Below are positions 8,900 through 14,412 of a stretch of 25,309 bases of DNA, in pieces. The notes below the pieces were generated by a model, which saw only the letters and a list, made by a program, of their open reading frames with translations, was not told the DNA's origin and ran no database searches. How positions within the stretch are numbered: the first letter of the stretch is position 1; each line of letters opens with the position of its first letter. A program made the position numbers and the translations under genes. This DNA comes from a virus: IMG/VR virus record IMGVR_UViG_3300017743_000110, positions 1 to 25,309 of that record. One strand, given 5' to 3'.

Positions 8900-8926
8900 A
8901 AAAAATGGAAGGGTGTGAACCCTTCC
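8900..8926 (-). terminator. Rho-independent terminator of the 77-aa gene
   Basis: A perfect 7-bp stem GGAAGGG/CCCTTCC with a 6-base loop (8914-8919) is followed by A and a run of six T on the minus strand. It lies 10 bases past the stop of the gene at 8937. Confidence 0.85.
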
Positions 8927-8936
8927 GTGACATAAG

Positions 8937-9170
8937 TTAATACCCGATACCCTTTGGATTATAGAGTTCAGGAAACGCTTGATAGAGTCGGATCCTGTTG
9001 TTTAGATCTGCCTTTTCAAGTGCTGCGAACATACGCTGTGAGAATCCCCCCTCCCAACCTAGTTCCATGGCGTGGAGGTGTTTCCATAGGGTCTCATCTC
9101 CTGCCCGCATCCTCTCATTCCAATAATCGTAGGATGGCATGGAGGTGTGTTGAGTGAGTGAACGTGTCAT
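8937..9170 (-). CDS. Hypothetical protein, 77 aa
   Basis: Starts MTRSLTQHTSMPSYDYWNERM. The remainder (GDETLWKHLHAMELGWEGGF, MFAALEKADLNNRIRLYQAFPELY) looks like two or three short amphipathic helices. There is no recognised domain. It has its own promoter-leader at 9171-9202 and is closed by a terminator, so it is a one-gene transcription unit. An alternative start is the internal Met at residue 11. Confidence 0.75.
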   Translation of the reverse strand: MTRSLTQHTSMPSYDYWNERMRAGDETLWKHLHAMELGWEGGFSQRMFAALEKADLNNRIRLYQAFPELYNPKGIGY

Positions 9171-9225
9171 GCTGTTCTGTGGTGTTGAACAATTGGATCA
9201 TACCATAAGGTGATCGCTTTGGGTA
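9171..9225 (-). promoter_or_regulatory. Promoter and shared leader of the 77-aa gene
   Basis: TATGAT (9202-9197) with a weak TACCCA -35 box 17 bases upstream (9225-9220). The leader GTTCAACACCACAG matches the one at 8866-8895. The -35 region overlaps the TAGTGTTCTG repeat. Confidence 0.55.
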
Positions 9226-9271
9226 GTGTTCTGCTAGGGATCCACCACAGAACACTGGCAACAGAACACTA
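9224..9271. repeat. Inverted and direct copies of a 9-bp motif
   Basis: AGTGTTCTG (9225-9233) is inverted as CAGAACACT at 9248-9256 and again at 9263-9270 within CAGAACACTA (9262-9271). Three copies within 48 bases immediately upstream of a promoter look like operator half-sites. Confidence 0.6.
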
Positions 9272-9295
9272 CAGAAAACGATCAACCCTAAAGAT

Positions 9296-9505
9296 TTAAC
9301 GGTAGGATACAACCGGAGCGGAAATGTTTCCAGGATGAATACACATATAGGTATCACCTAAAAATGTTCTCCCAAAAACGATTTTATGTGATCCACCGCT
9401 TTCTAAACATCGCAACTTTGCTTCATTATTCATTACGATGTGAGCAGGAAGAAATGTTGCACAGGTGGCAAAAATGCCTGCTAAAAATGGAAGTGAATTT
9501 TTCAT
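9296..9505 (-). CDS. Small secreted or membrane-anchored protein, 69 aa
   Basis: Starts MKNSLPFLAGIFATCATFLP, a short basic N-terminus plus hydrophobic core that resembles a signal peptide or anchor. It is followed by a small domain with two Cys (KLRCLESGGSHKIVF, DTYMCIHPGN) that could form a disulphide outside the cytoplasm. The ATG is 3 bases after the preceding stop. Function is unknown. Export is inferred only from the N-terminus. Confidence 0.7.
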   Translation of the reverse strand: MKNSLPFLAGIFATCATFLPAHIVMNNEAKLRCLESGGSHKIVFGRTFLGDTYMCIHPGNISAPVVSYR

Positions 9506-9508
9506 GAT

Positions 9509-9664
9509 TTAAGAATAAGTAAGTTCTACGGATTGAACTTTAGCGGGAGAACCACAAGAAAGGTAGAAAGTTTTCATCCTTTCAGCTTCTTCTAAAGTAG
9601 AGAATTCTTGAGTTCTCCATTCACAATCACCATAGGGTGACTGATAAAAAACAAGGAAAATCAT
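9509..9664 (-). CDS. Small protein, 51 aa
   Basis: Starts MIFLVFYQSPYGDCEWRTQE and continues with a helix-like STLEEAERMKTFYLSCGSPA and a strand KVQSVELTYS, a beta-alpha-beta pattern. It is the first gene after the dyad-bearing promoter at 9689-9717 and is followed by the small exported-type gene with a 3-base gap, so the two form an operon. There is no Shine-Dalgarno; the leader is the shared GTTCA-type one. Confidence 0.75.
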   Translation of the reverse strand: MIFLVFYQSPYGDCEWRTQEFSTLEEAERMKTFYLSCGSPAKVQSVELTYS

Positions 9665-9688
9665 GGTGTCTGTGGTGTGAACTTCCGG

Positions 9689-9741
9689 ATCATAAGGGAT
9701 CGGGTGAAATCAATCACCGAACCAGACCAGTTCAATAACTG
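9689..9741 (-). promoter_or_regulatory. Dyad-class promoter 1 (before the 51-aa gene)
   Basis: TATGAT (9694-9689), 17-base spacer, weak -35 GTGATT (9717-9712). Upstream is a perfect dyad CAGTT-CAAT-AACTG at 9728-9741, extended to CCAGTT/AACTGG. The outer end of the element is 27 bases from the -35 box. It lies in the last codons of the preceding gene. Confidence 0.65.
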
Positions 9742-9946
9742 GCACAGAACCTAGTGCAGTCTCATGAGAATTCGACAGTTGCCGAGACTGCTGTGGTATA
9801 TTGTGAAGGAATTCTGAAGGAGCATTTTTCACAGAGCACAGAACCCCTTGCAATCCACGGATCGCTTTATGAACATTTACACTATGTGGGTTCACACAAA
9901 CAACAGCACATCCCGCAGAATCTCCAATGATCAAAAACTTATTCAT
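9710..9946 (-). CDS. Hypothetical protein, 78 aa
   Basis: I chose ATG at 9946 (MNKFLIIGDSAGCAVVCVNP) rather than an in-frame start at 9997, because the extra residues are Gly/Pro-rich and unlike a protein start. A hydrophobic beta strand (KFLIIGDSAGCAVVCVN) leads into a polar region. The frame resembles a short nucleotide-binding-like start, but no motif is complete. There is no Shine-Dalgarno. Its 3' end contains the dyad of the next promoter. Its own promoter is not obvious. Confidence 0.55.
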   Translation of the reverse strand: MNKFLIIGDSAGCAVVCVNPHSVNVHKAIRGLQGVLCSVKNAPSEFLHNIPQQSRQLSNSHETALGSVPVIELVWFGD

Positions 9947-10491
9947 GGGTGGTGGATCGGTTCCCCCACATCCTGACTCAGATCCTGCTAATGGCAACCC
10001 CTCAAACCTGTATCAATCCTGAAACCAACACACGAATTTATGTGACAAAAACTCGACAATTCATCAAAAACTGTTATGGAGGTTCCAATCTAAAAAGTGT
10101 CACACTGACAGTTGACAAATCGGAACAGTACGGTAATAAGAATATAAGGGAAGAAAGAATAACAATAAGGGGAAAGATACAGAGGAAAAATATAAACAAC
10201 TGGAAGAAAGAAAAAATAATAATAAGAGAAAAAATACAAAAGAAAAAATATTATCAATCATCGAAAGATTTCAAAATTAAAATGAAACATAACGCGCACA
10301 CACATCTAGAACATAATGGCGCTGTGCCACCTCCAGAAGCGTCCACAAGGTGTCTATACACCATATCAGGTGTGATAGACTATGTGAAACATAAAGAGAG
10401 GAGAGGTATCCTTGTTGACGAAAATGTTCGACACCCAACCTGTCTACAACTATTCTTATTAAAATGATACTATTATATGTGATATACTATT
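9947..10491. other. Region without a confident gene
   Basis: A plus-strand frame runs from ATG 9991 to 10467. Its first 45 codons (MATPQTCINPETNTRIYVTK and onward) look protein-like, but the rest is a purine-rich low-complexity stretch (10135-10265) and then a copy of an intergenic repeat, and no ribosome site precedes it. I treat it as a possible gene remnant only. A TTGACA with TAATAA 16 bases later lies on the plus strand at 10109-10136. Confidence 0.5.
10323..10377. repeat. 55-bp dispersed repeat, copy 1
   Basis: Ungapped match to 11946-12000, about 42 of 55 positions identical by eye, with an identical core AAGCGTCCACAAGGTGTCT and identical ends TGTGCCAC and TGATA. Not inside a confident gene. 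Confidence 0.75.
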
Positions 10492-10589
10492 GTGTGATTT
10501 AAACTAGATGTATATGTGTGATTTAAACTAGATTAGTTAAGTGTGATATATCTAGACTAGATTTGTGTGATATAATCTAGTCTAGATTT
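10492..10589. repeat. Four tandem 24-25 bp repeats containing CTAG
   Basis: Units begin GTGTGAT at 10492, 10516, 10541 and 10565 and end with a CTAGAT-type core; the last two carry the near-palindromes TCTAGACTAGA and TCTAGTCTAGA. A partial fifth unit may lie at 10477-10490. The last unit shares ATAATCTAGTCTAGATTTC exactly with 12549-12567. Confidence 0.85.
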
Positions 10590-10612
10590 CTGGGGATTAT
10601 ATCATCCCCAGA
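10589..10612 (-). terminator. Hairpin at the stop of the winged-helix-like gene
   Basis: A 9-bp perfect stem TCTGGGGAT/ATCCCCAGA with a 6-base loop overlaps the stop codon at 10602-10604. No T-tract follows on the minus strand, so it may be a weak terminator or 3'-end stabiliser. Confidence 0.5.
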
Positions 10613-10901
10613 TCAATCGTGCGATTCTCTCACGTTTCCGCAGTGGTGCCAAGCGAGTGTATTCTACCCACCGTGCTCCCAATTCGTGACGCTTTACCAA
10701 TCCAGTCCGTGCCATCTCCTTAAGTAGGATTGAAACGGTTGTACGTGCTTCCTTAGGCATTCCTAAGGATTCATTAATATCAGTTGGACGCAAACCATCC
10801 TGCTCATGTCCGGGTCTGCCATTGTCCATGGGGAGAACCGATAAGATGGCATTCTGATAGGTTGCTCCGAATCGGTTGCGCTGTGTGATGGAAGTAAACA
10901 T
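10602..10901 (-). CDS. Winged-helix-like putative transcription regulator, 99 aa
   Basis: Starts MFTSITQRNRFGATYQNAIL. Residues 37-83 read LRPTDINESLGMPKEARTTV, then SILLKEMARTGLVKRHELGA and RWVEYTRL: helix, turn, recognition-type helix and a beta wing, as in small MarR/ArsR-like winged-helix proteins. The tail is basic (PLRKRERIARLIWG). The family call is from this pattern only, with no search. It follows the 45-residue gene and has a promoter of the TTGCAG-17-TAGGAT type. It lies near the promoters and repeats it might control, but no target is shown. Confidence 0.7.
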   Translation of the reverse strand: MFTSITQRNRFGATYQNAILSVLPMDNGRPGHEQDGLRPTDINESLGMPKEARTTVSILLKEMARTGLVKRHELGARWVEYTRLAPLRKRERIARLIWG

Positions 10902-10931
10902 GTTCAGGGTGTGATTGGTTTGAATAAACGT

Positions 10932-10960
10932 ATCCTACAGGATGGAGAGCAGTTCTGCAA
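10932..10960 (-). promoter_or_regulatory. Possible promoter of the winged-helix-like gene
   Basis: TTGCAG (10960-10955), 17-base spacer, TAGGAT (10937-10932), inside the 3' end of the 45-residue gene. The leader TTCAAACCAATCAC resembles the one before the gene at 11072. Confidence 0.45.
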
Positions 10961-11072
10961 CATCCACTCCTAGCAGTTGTGCCAGTTCTTCATTTGTCTT
11001 CCCGCTGATGATAGTGTAATCCTCAGGGGGAAGGAGTTCTTCAATCTGCTGATCAGTTGTCCAGGGATCCAT
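10935..11072 (-). CDS. Small acidic protein, 45 aa
   Basis: ATG at 11072, product starting MDPWTTDQQIEELLPPEDYT and continuing ISGKTNEELAQLLGVDVAEL, which resembles a short helix-turn-helix-like or helical segment. Too short for a confident family. It is followed 33 bases later by the winged-helix-like gene, in the same direction. A good TATAAT precedes it. There is no Shine-Dalgarno. Confidence 0.65.
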   Translation of the reverse strand: MDPWTTDQQIEELLPPEDYTIISGKTNEELAQLLGVDVAELLSIL

Positions 11073-11095
11073 GGTGATTGGTTTGAACTGATCCT

Positions 11096-11151
11096 ATTAT
11101 AAGCACAGAATGGGGGGATCGGTCAATCCCCCCCACAAACTTTACTTACTG
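11096..11151 (-). promoter_or_regulatory. Promoter with hairpin at -35 and a degenerate dyad
   Basis: TATAAT (11101-11096). TTGACC (11126-11121) is 19 bases upstream and sits in the loop of a perfect 8-bp GC-rich hairpin (11112-11133). A weak dyad CAGTA-N4-AAGTT (11151-11138) lies 28 bases upstream of TTGACC, the same register as the stronger copies. Confidence 0.5.
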
Positions 11152-11909
11152 TAACCTGCAAACTGTTTCGACTTGCGACGATCACGGATCGCAGCACCCC
11201 AGTCAGATCCCTTAGGTTGTGTGCCATGAACTAACAAAGCAAAGGGATTATCACCGAAACAATGTGAATCATCATGATCAACTTCCAGTCCCTCACTAAT
11301 AGCCTCCTCTTCATATTTGAAGACTTTAGAATATCTTGGGAAATAGTTTCTATCAATTAGATGATCCCATTGTCCGCCATAAGATGCAGTCATGTAAAAG
11401 TTTTCTGGCATATCAATAAGTTCTGCATCCAATTCATTAGTAAGAAAGAATGGCAAAGATTTACTATAGCAATAGAACTTAAGATCAGGATTGTTCTTTG
11501 CTACTATCAACCATGCTTCCAAATAAAGACTGGAGAAGAAGTCACCACTTTCATGAATTCTCACAAGTTTAGTGTTTTTTGTACGATGATAATTGATAGC
11601 GTATTCAATAACTTTGGCACATTCTTCCTGACTGATCTTCAAAGCAGAAACAATTATGTCCATATTGTTCTTACGGTTCTCAAATACTGCATCATATTGA
11701 ACCTCTGATGATGCTGCAAAGCATCGGAAGATTGTTTCTTTACCATCCAAGATCTTACGCTTCCCGCTTTCATAAACTGCGGACGATTTACAGAACCTAG
11801 CACCAGGGCAAGTCTTCCCTGCCGGTAGATTAAAGATCAAAGTTTTTTTGCCAAGTTTGGCGTTTCCTTTGGAAAAGTTCAGCATGGGAGGTGTGGTGGC
11901 GATGAACAT
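11142..11909 (-). CDS. GP88-like phage protein, 255 aa
   Basis: Starts MFIATTPPMLNFSKGNAKLG. The segment LPAGKTCPGARFC (28-40) and the later VRIHESGDFFSSLYLEAW (116-133) with FYCYSKSLPFF match the pattern I know from the phage 'gene product 88' family, which is widespread in phages and of unknown function. The Cys in TCPGARFC and the later CFAASSE could bind a metal. The gene is monocistronic: it has its own leader and is followed by a GC-rich hairpin. A copy of the 55-bp repeat lies just upstream of its promoter region. Confidence 0.8.
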   Translation of the reverse strand: MFIATTPPMLNFSKGNAKLGKKTLIFNLPAGKTCPGARFCKSSAVYESGKRKILDGKETIFRCFAASSEVQYDAVFENRKNNMDIIVSALKISQEECAKVIEYAINYHRTKNTKLVRIHESGDFFSSLYLEAWLIVAKNNPDLKFYCYSKSLPFFLTNELDAELIDMPENFYMTASYGGQWDHLIDRNYFPRYSKVFKYEEEAISEGLEVDHDDSHCFGDNPFALLVHGTQPKGSDWGAAIRDRRKSKQFAGYSK

Positions 11910-11945
11910 AGTATGCCAGTCAGATCCAACCTACGCAACCACCTT

Positions 11946-12000
11946 TGTGCCACTGCTAAAAGCGTCCACAAGGTGTCTCAAAATGACCTCAGGCATGATA
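11946..12000. repeat. 55-bp dispersed repeat, copy 2
   Basis: Matches 10323-10377 without gaps. It lies 37 bases upstream of the GP88-like start and just downstream of a terminator, so it occupies that gene's promoter region. Confidence 0.75.
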
Positions 12001-12003
12001 CCC

Positions 12004-12034
12004 AAAAAAAGGGGAGACCCTCCCAGATCTCCCC
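12004..12034 (-). terminator. Rho-independent terminator
   Basis: A 7-bp stem GGGGAGA/TCTCCCC with a 10-base loop is followed by seven T on the minus strand. It ends the transcript of the 38-residue and KTSC-like genes before the GP88-like gene. Confidence 0.88.
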
Positions 12035-12083
12035 CAATAACCCTTGACAATAATTAACAAACTTAATTTTTATATTATTATTT

Positions 12084-12200
12084 TTATTCTCCCTTTACTG
12101 TATCATGTTCGGTAGTTTCGATTATGGCATCAAGGATCTGTATGATCTCTTTACCATTTGATCCTTTTCTTAACAATGATATCAGAGTGTGTGTAGGCAT
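12084..12200 (-). CDS. Very small protein, 38 aa
   Basis: ATG at 12200; product MPTHTLISLLRKGSNGKEII followed by QILDAIIETTEHDTVKGE. The RKGSNGKEIIQILDAI part looks like a well-formed helix and recalls short cyanophage proteins. It lies between the KTSC-like gene and a terminator. Upstream is a GT-rich tract (12185-12262). There is no clear Shine-Dalgarno, so confidence is moderate. Confidence 0.55.
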   Translation of the reverse strand: MPTHTLISLLRKGSNGKEIIQILDAIIETTEHDTVKGE

Positions 12201-12272
12201 TTGTGATAATGCGTGTGTGTAAGTTATGTGGGTGTGTACGCTGTGTGAGCACCATACACACCCGTGTGTTCA

Positions 12273-12488
12273 TCAGGCAGCGACAGTGACGGTAGTCAGC
12301 ATGTCCTCGCGCAGGGCACGATTGATGAACTGACCCTTAGAGGTTGCTTCGTTAAACATTGTAACGAACTTTTCAACGTCTGAAACACCATAGGTGTACT
12401 TGCGTCCACCTGCGAAAGTTACATCAACATTACCATCGGTGCTGTTGGTGATACTCTCGATTGCGGATGAAGTGAAATCAGCGAACAT
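12273..12488 (-). CDS. KTSC-like domain protein, 71 aa
   Basis: Starts MFADFTSSAIESITNSTDGN; the pattern SSAIESI...DVTFAGGRKYTYGVSDVEKF...ATSKGQFINRAL matches the small KTSC domain, found in phage and bacterial proteins and alone or fused to other domains. Its biochemical role is not established. It is driven by a dyad-class promoter with a consensus TTGACA and a leader of about 55 bases. No strong ribosome site is seen. Confidence 0.85.
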   Translation of the reverse strand: MFADFTSSAIESITNSTDGNVDVTFAGGRKYTYGVSDVEKFVTMFNEATSKGQFINRALREDMLTTVTVAA

Positions 12489-12550
12489 AGTGTGAATCTC
12501 GATAAGGTTTTCTAGTGGAGTCTTTAAGGCGCTGCCGTTCCTATGTCGAT

Positions 12551-12604
12551 AATCTAGTCTAGATTTCCGTGAGTGTCAATCTCGACTAGACACTTTTTCA
12601 ACTG
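12551..12604 (-). promoter_or_regulatory. Dyad-class promoter 2 (before the KTSC-like gene)
   Basis: TTGACA (12579-12574), 17-base spacer, TAGATT (12556-12551) that lies in a CTAG repeat. The dyad CAGTT-N4-AAGTG is at 12604-12591, its outer AACC 28 bases from the -35 box. It overlaps the TGA of the 95-residue gene. Confidence 0.7.
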
Positions 12605-12885
12605 GTTGCAAGTTGATGTTGTAACATGAGTTGCTCTTCCGTGACCTCATCCACACAATCTTGAATTACAGTGTAGATGTAATCAATGTTCCCAACATCA
12701 TTGAAGATACGTTCTGCCAGTTCAGGAGTTATTTCTTCAGGAAGATACACCGGTTCATCATCACCTTCATCGCGAATCATACAATCTTCTTTAGTATAGA
12801 TCCATGCGGCACAATGGGCATCTTCACCCTGTTCTTTGATCATACTTGATACTCTGTCTTGGAGTTGTTTGAGAGTGTAGTTCAT
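12598..12885 (-). CDS. Acidic hypothetical protein, 95 aa
   Basis: Starts MNYTLKQLQDRVSSMIKEQG. Segments DAHCAAWIYTKEDCMI and PVYLPEEITPELAERIFNDV look like a small alpha/beta fold, close to short proteins common in T4-like phages. The strongly acidic composition is shared with the two genes before it. The ATG is 4 bases after the previous stop. Function is unknown. Confidence 0.8.
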   Translation of the reverse strand: MNYTLKQLQDRVSSMIKEQGEDAHCAAWIYTKEDCMIRDEGDDEPVYLPEEITPELAERIFNDVGNIDYIYTVIQDCVDEVTEEQLMLQHQLATS

Positions 12886-12889
12886 TGAT

Positions 12890-13132
12890 TCAGGATGCTG
12901 GTTTCATTGTATCAGAATAAGATACCTTGATGGAAGAATCTGGTGACAGATCTTTAAGTGTCTCCTCACCATAAAGATCAACAATTTCTGCTTTTACTTC
13001 TTCCTCATTCCATGTTTCGATGTTTTCCATGATACTATCAAAAGCAAATGTGATGAGAGTATCCATGTCCATCCCATCGATGATCATGTGAGTGTAATTC
13101 TCTTTAAGAGTTTCGAGTTCAGATTCATTCAT
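12890..13132 (-). CDS. Acidic hypothetical protein, 80 aa
   Basis: I prefer ATG 13132 (MNESELETLKENYTHMIIDG), 2 bases past the preceding stop, over an in-frame ATG at 13147 that would overlap it. Mostly helical and acidic (FAFDSIMENIETWNEEEVKA). It is the middle member of a three-gene operon. There is no domain name. Confidence 0.78.
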   Translation of the reverse strand: MNESELETLKENYTHMIIDGMDMDTLITFAFDSIMENIETWNEEEVKAEIVDLYGEETLKDLSPDSSIKVSYSDTMKPAS

Positions 13133-13134
13133 AA

Positions 13135-13269
13135 TCAGAAGTCCCATTTAGAATTAAGAAATGCTTCCAAAGTTTCATCATCAGACTTAGGTGATTCTTC
13201 AAAAGGATCTAATCCTTCATTCATTTCATCAACTAAGTCTGCAATTGAAAAGAGTTCAAATTCATCCAT
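13135..13269 (-). CDS. Small acidic protein, 44 aa
   Basis: ATG at 13269; product MDEFELFSIADLVDEMNEGL followed by DPFEESPKSDDETLEAFLNS and KWDF. Highly acidic. First gene of the operon driven by dyad-class promoter 3. Its stop is tightly packed against the next start. An acidic, possibly DNA-mimic-like composition is only a remark, not evidence. Confidence 0.7.
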   Translation of the reverse strand: MDEFELFSIADLVDEMNEGLDPFEESPKSDDETLEAFLNSKWDF

Positions 13270-13313
13270 GAGATTGAAAGGATTGAGTGATTGAGGTCTT
13301 TCCCCATGAACTT

Positions 13314-13367
13314 AATATAGAGGCACTGTAGGAGAATACAAGTACCTCTGTGACAGTTCTCAAACTG
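13314..13367 (-). promoter_or_regulatory. Dyad-class promoter 3
   Basis: TATATT (13319-13314), 17-base spacer, weak -35 CTTGTA (13342-13337). A perfect dyad CAGTT-TGAG-AACTG (13367-13354) is followed by TCAC; its outer AACC is 28 bases from the -35 box. It overlaps the TGA of the 169-residue gene. Confidence 0.7.
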
Positions 13368-13869
13368 GTTCAAGTACCTTCAAAGGTTCTTCTGTATTGA
13401 AATCATATTCCACAGTGTTAGTCTCACCCCAACCAAGTTTCCAACACTGCCAACCATGATCTGGGGTGAAAAGATAACACCATTCCTCACCACAATCGTC
13501 AGAGAGAAACTCATCGAAAGTAGACATACAAACCTCTATTTCTTCACCACGTTCGGTGTAGTACATAGGGCCAGGAATTTCTTTCTCAAGATCCATTATC
13601 CAGGAACCATCAGGGTGCTCCATGTAGATTAATTCAGTTTCTCCATCTGCACGAATCACACGACGTTTGAGTGGTTTAGAATCCCATGTATGTCTTGATT
13701 CAAGACAGGACATTCCACCACCATCGATTAACTCTTGAACCTGTTCTTTGGTTGTGTACTTAGCACAAAGAATGCGACCATTGTTACGAATGTAACCGTC
13801 GTAGTGACAATAAACACTAATGATCTGATCTGAACCAACTGCAAGTCCGATACGAGAACGAGTGCCCAT
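13360..13869 (-). CDS. Conserved phage protein, 169 aa, 'MGTRSRIG' type
   Basis: Starts MGTRSRIGLAVGSDQIISVY followed by CHYDGYIRNNGRILCAKY, a pattern I know from many phage and some bacterial small proteins of unknown function (typically SIYCHWDGYPENNG). The C-terminal part is rich in aromatic and acidic residues (EEWCYLFTPDHGWQCWKLGW). It follows the tRNA and is probably transcribed with it. There is no Shine-Dalgarno; a T-run lies just before the ATG. Confidence 0.88.
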   Translation of the reverse strand: MGTRSRIGLAVGSDQIISVYCHYDGYIRNNGRILCAKYTTKEQVQELIDGGGMSCLESRHTWDSKPLKRRVIRADGETELIYMEHPDGSWIMDLEKEIPGPMYYTERGEEIEVCMSTFDEFLSDDCGEEWCYLFTPDHGWQCWKLGWGETNTVEYDFNTEEPLKVLEPV

Positions 13870-13890
13870 GATAGGAAAAAAAGATTAAGG

Positions 13891-13974
13891 TGCGAGTGGG
13901 GAGACTTGAACTCCCACGGGATTACTCCCAACAGATTTTAAGTCTGGTGCGTCTACCGATTCCGCCACACTCGC
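13891..13974 (-). tRNA. trnL: tRNA-Leu (anticodon UAA)
   Basis: Perfect 7-bp acceptor stem GCGAGTG/CACTCGC, D-region GGCGGAATCGGTAGACGC, anticodon loop CTTAAAA within CCAGA/TCTG, a long variable arm typical of class II tRNA, and a T-arm GGGAGTTCAAGTCTCCC. The discriminator is A, as needed for Leu. CCA is not encoded in full (CCT follows). The promoter is at 13989-14017. Confidence 0.96.
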
Positions 13975-13988
13975 TTGAGTACTTCACA

Positions 13989-14017
13989 AATATAGGGGAT
14001 CGGTAGAGGTTTGTCAA
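13989..14017 (-). promoter_or_regulatory. Sigma70-type promoter of tRNA-Leu
   Basis: TTGACA (14017-14012), 17-base spacer, TATATT (13994-13989), about 15 bases upstream of the tRNA 5' end. It lies directly after the stop of the 48-residue gene. Confidence 0.75.
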
Positions 14018-14018
14018 G

Positions 14019-14165
14019 TCAAATATCAAACACTTTGACTGACCTGAGTTCATCCTCGAAGAATGGGTGGAACTCCTCCATCGTATCCAGCGAAAGGAGA
14101 TCGTTGTAGATCTGAGACCACTTATCGCAGTGGCACATGAGTTCTTCGTGTTCTTTATCACTCAT
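14019..14165 (-). CDS. Small acidic protein, 48 aa
   Basis: ATG 14165 shares the A of the previous TGA (TGATG). Product MSDKEHEELMCHCDKWSQIY then NDLLSLDTMEEFHPFFEDEL. The CHC could bind metal but is isolated. A GAGGA lies 9-11 bases upstream inside the preceding gene. Second gene of a two-gene operon. Function is unknown. Confidence 0.72.
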   Translation of the reverse strand: MSDKEHEELMCHCDKWSQIYNDLLSLDTMEEFHPFFEDELRSVKVFDI

Positions 14166-14302
14166 CACATGAATTCCTCAATAAAGTAATCAATTGTAAT
14201 CTCTTGTTCTTCACAATACTTTTCAAGATCTTCTGGTAAGTCATTAAGAATATTACTCCAGGAAAACTTCTCCCAGAGTTTGTAGAATTGATCAGAGTTC
14301 AT
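14165..14302 (-). CDS. Small acidic protein, 45 aa
   Basis: ATG 14302 with an AAGGA ribosome site and a perfect consensus promoter just upstream. Product MNSDQFYKLWEKFSWSNILN then DLPEDLEKYCEEQEITIDYF. Probably two amphipathic helices. Early expression is expected from the promoter. There is no family name. Confidence 0.75.
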   Translation of the reverse strand: MNSDQFYKLWEKFSWSNILNDLPEDLEKYCEEQEITIDYFIEEFM

Positions 14303-14329
14303 AAAGTCCTTATCAAAGCGGACAAACCT

Positions 14330-14358
14330 ATTATAATCATATAATGCATATGTGTCAA
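14330..14358 (-). promoter_or_regulatory. Perfect consensus sigma70 promoter
   Basis: TTGACA (14358-14353), 17-base spacer, TATAAT (14335-14330). The start would be near 14323, giving a leader of about 20 bases to ATG 14302. No dyad is seen upstream. Confidence 0.85.
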
Positions 14359-14383
14359 CCTTATTGTTATTATTTCAGGACAT

Positions 14384-14406
14384 AAAAAAAGACCCCTCTC
14401 GGGGTC
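14384..14406 (-). terminator. Rho-independent terminator
   Basis: A 6-bp stem GACCCC/GGGGTC with loop GAGA is followed by seven T on the minus strand, 6 bases past the stop of the 56-residue gene. Confidence 0.92.
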
Positions 14407-14412
14407 ATAAGA

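Noticed and set aside
13922-14161. Minus-strand frame over the tRNA
   Set aside because: It covers the tRNA-Leu and its promoter and conflicts with the 48-aa gene in another frame.
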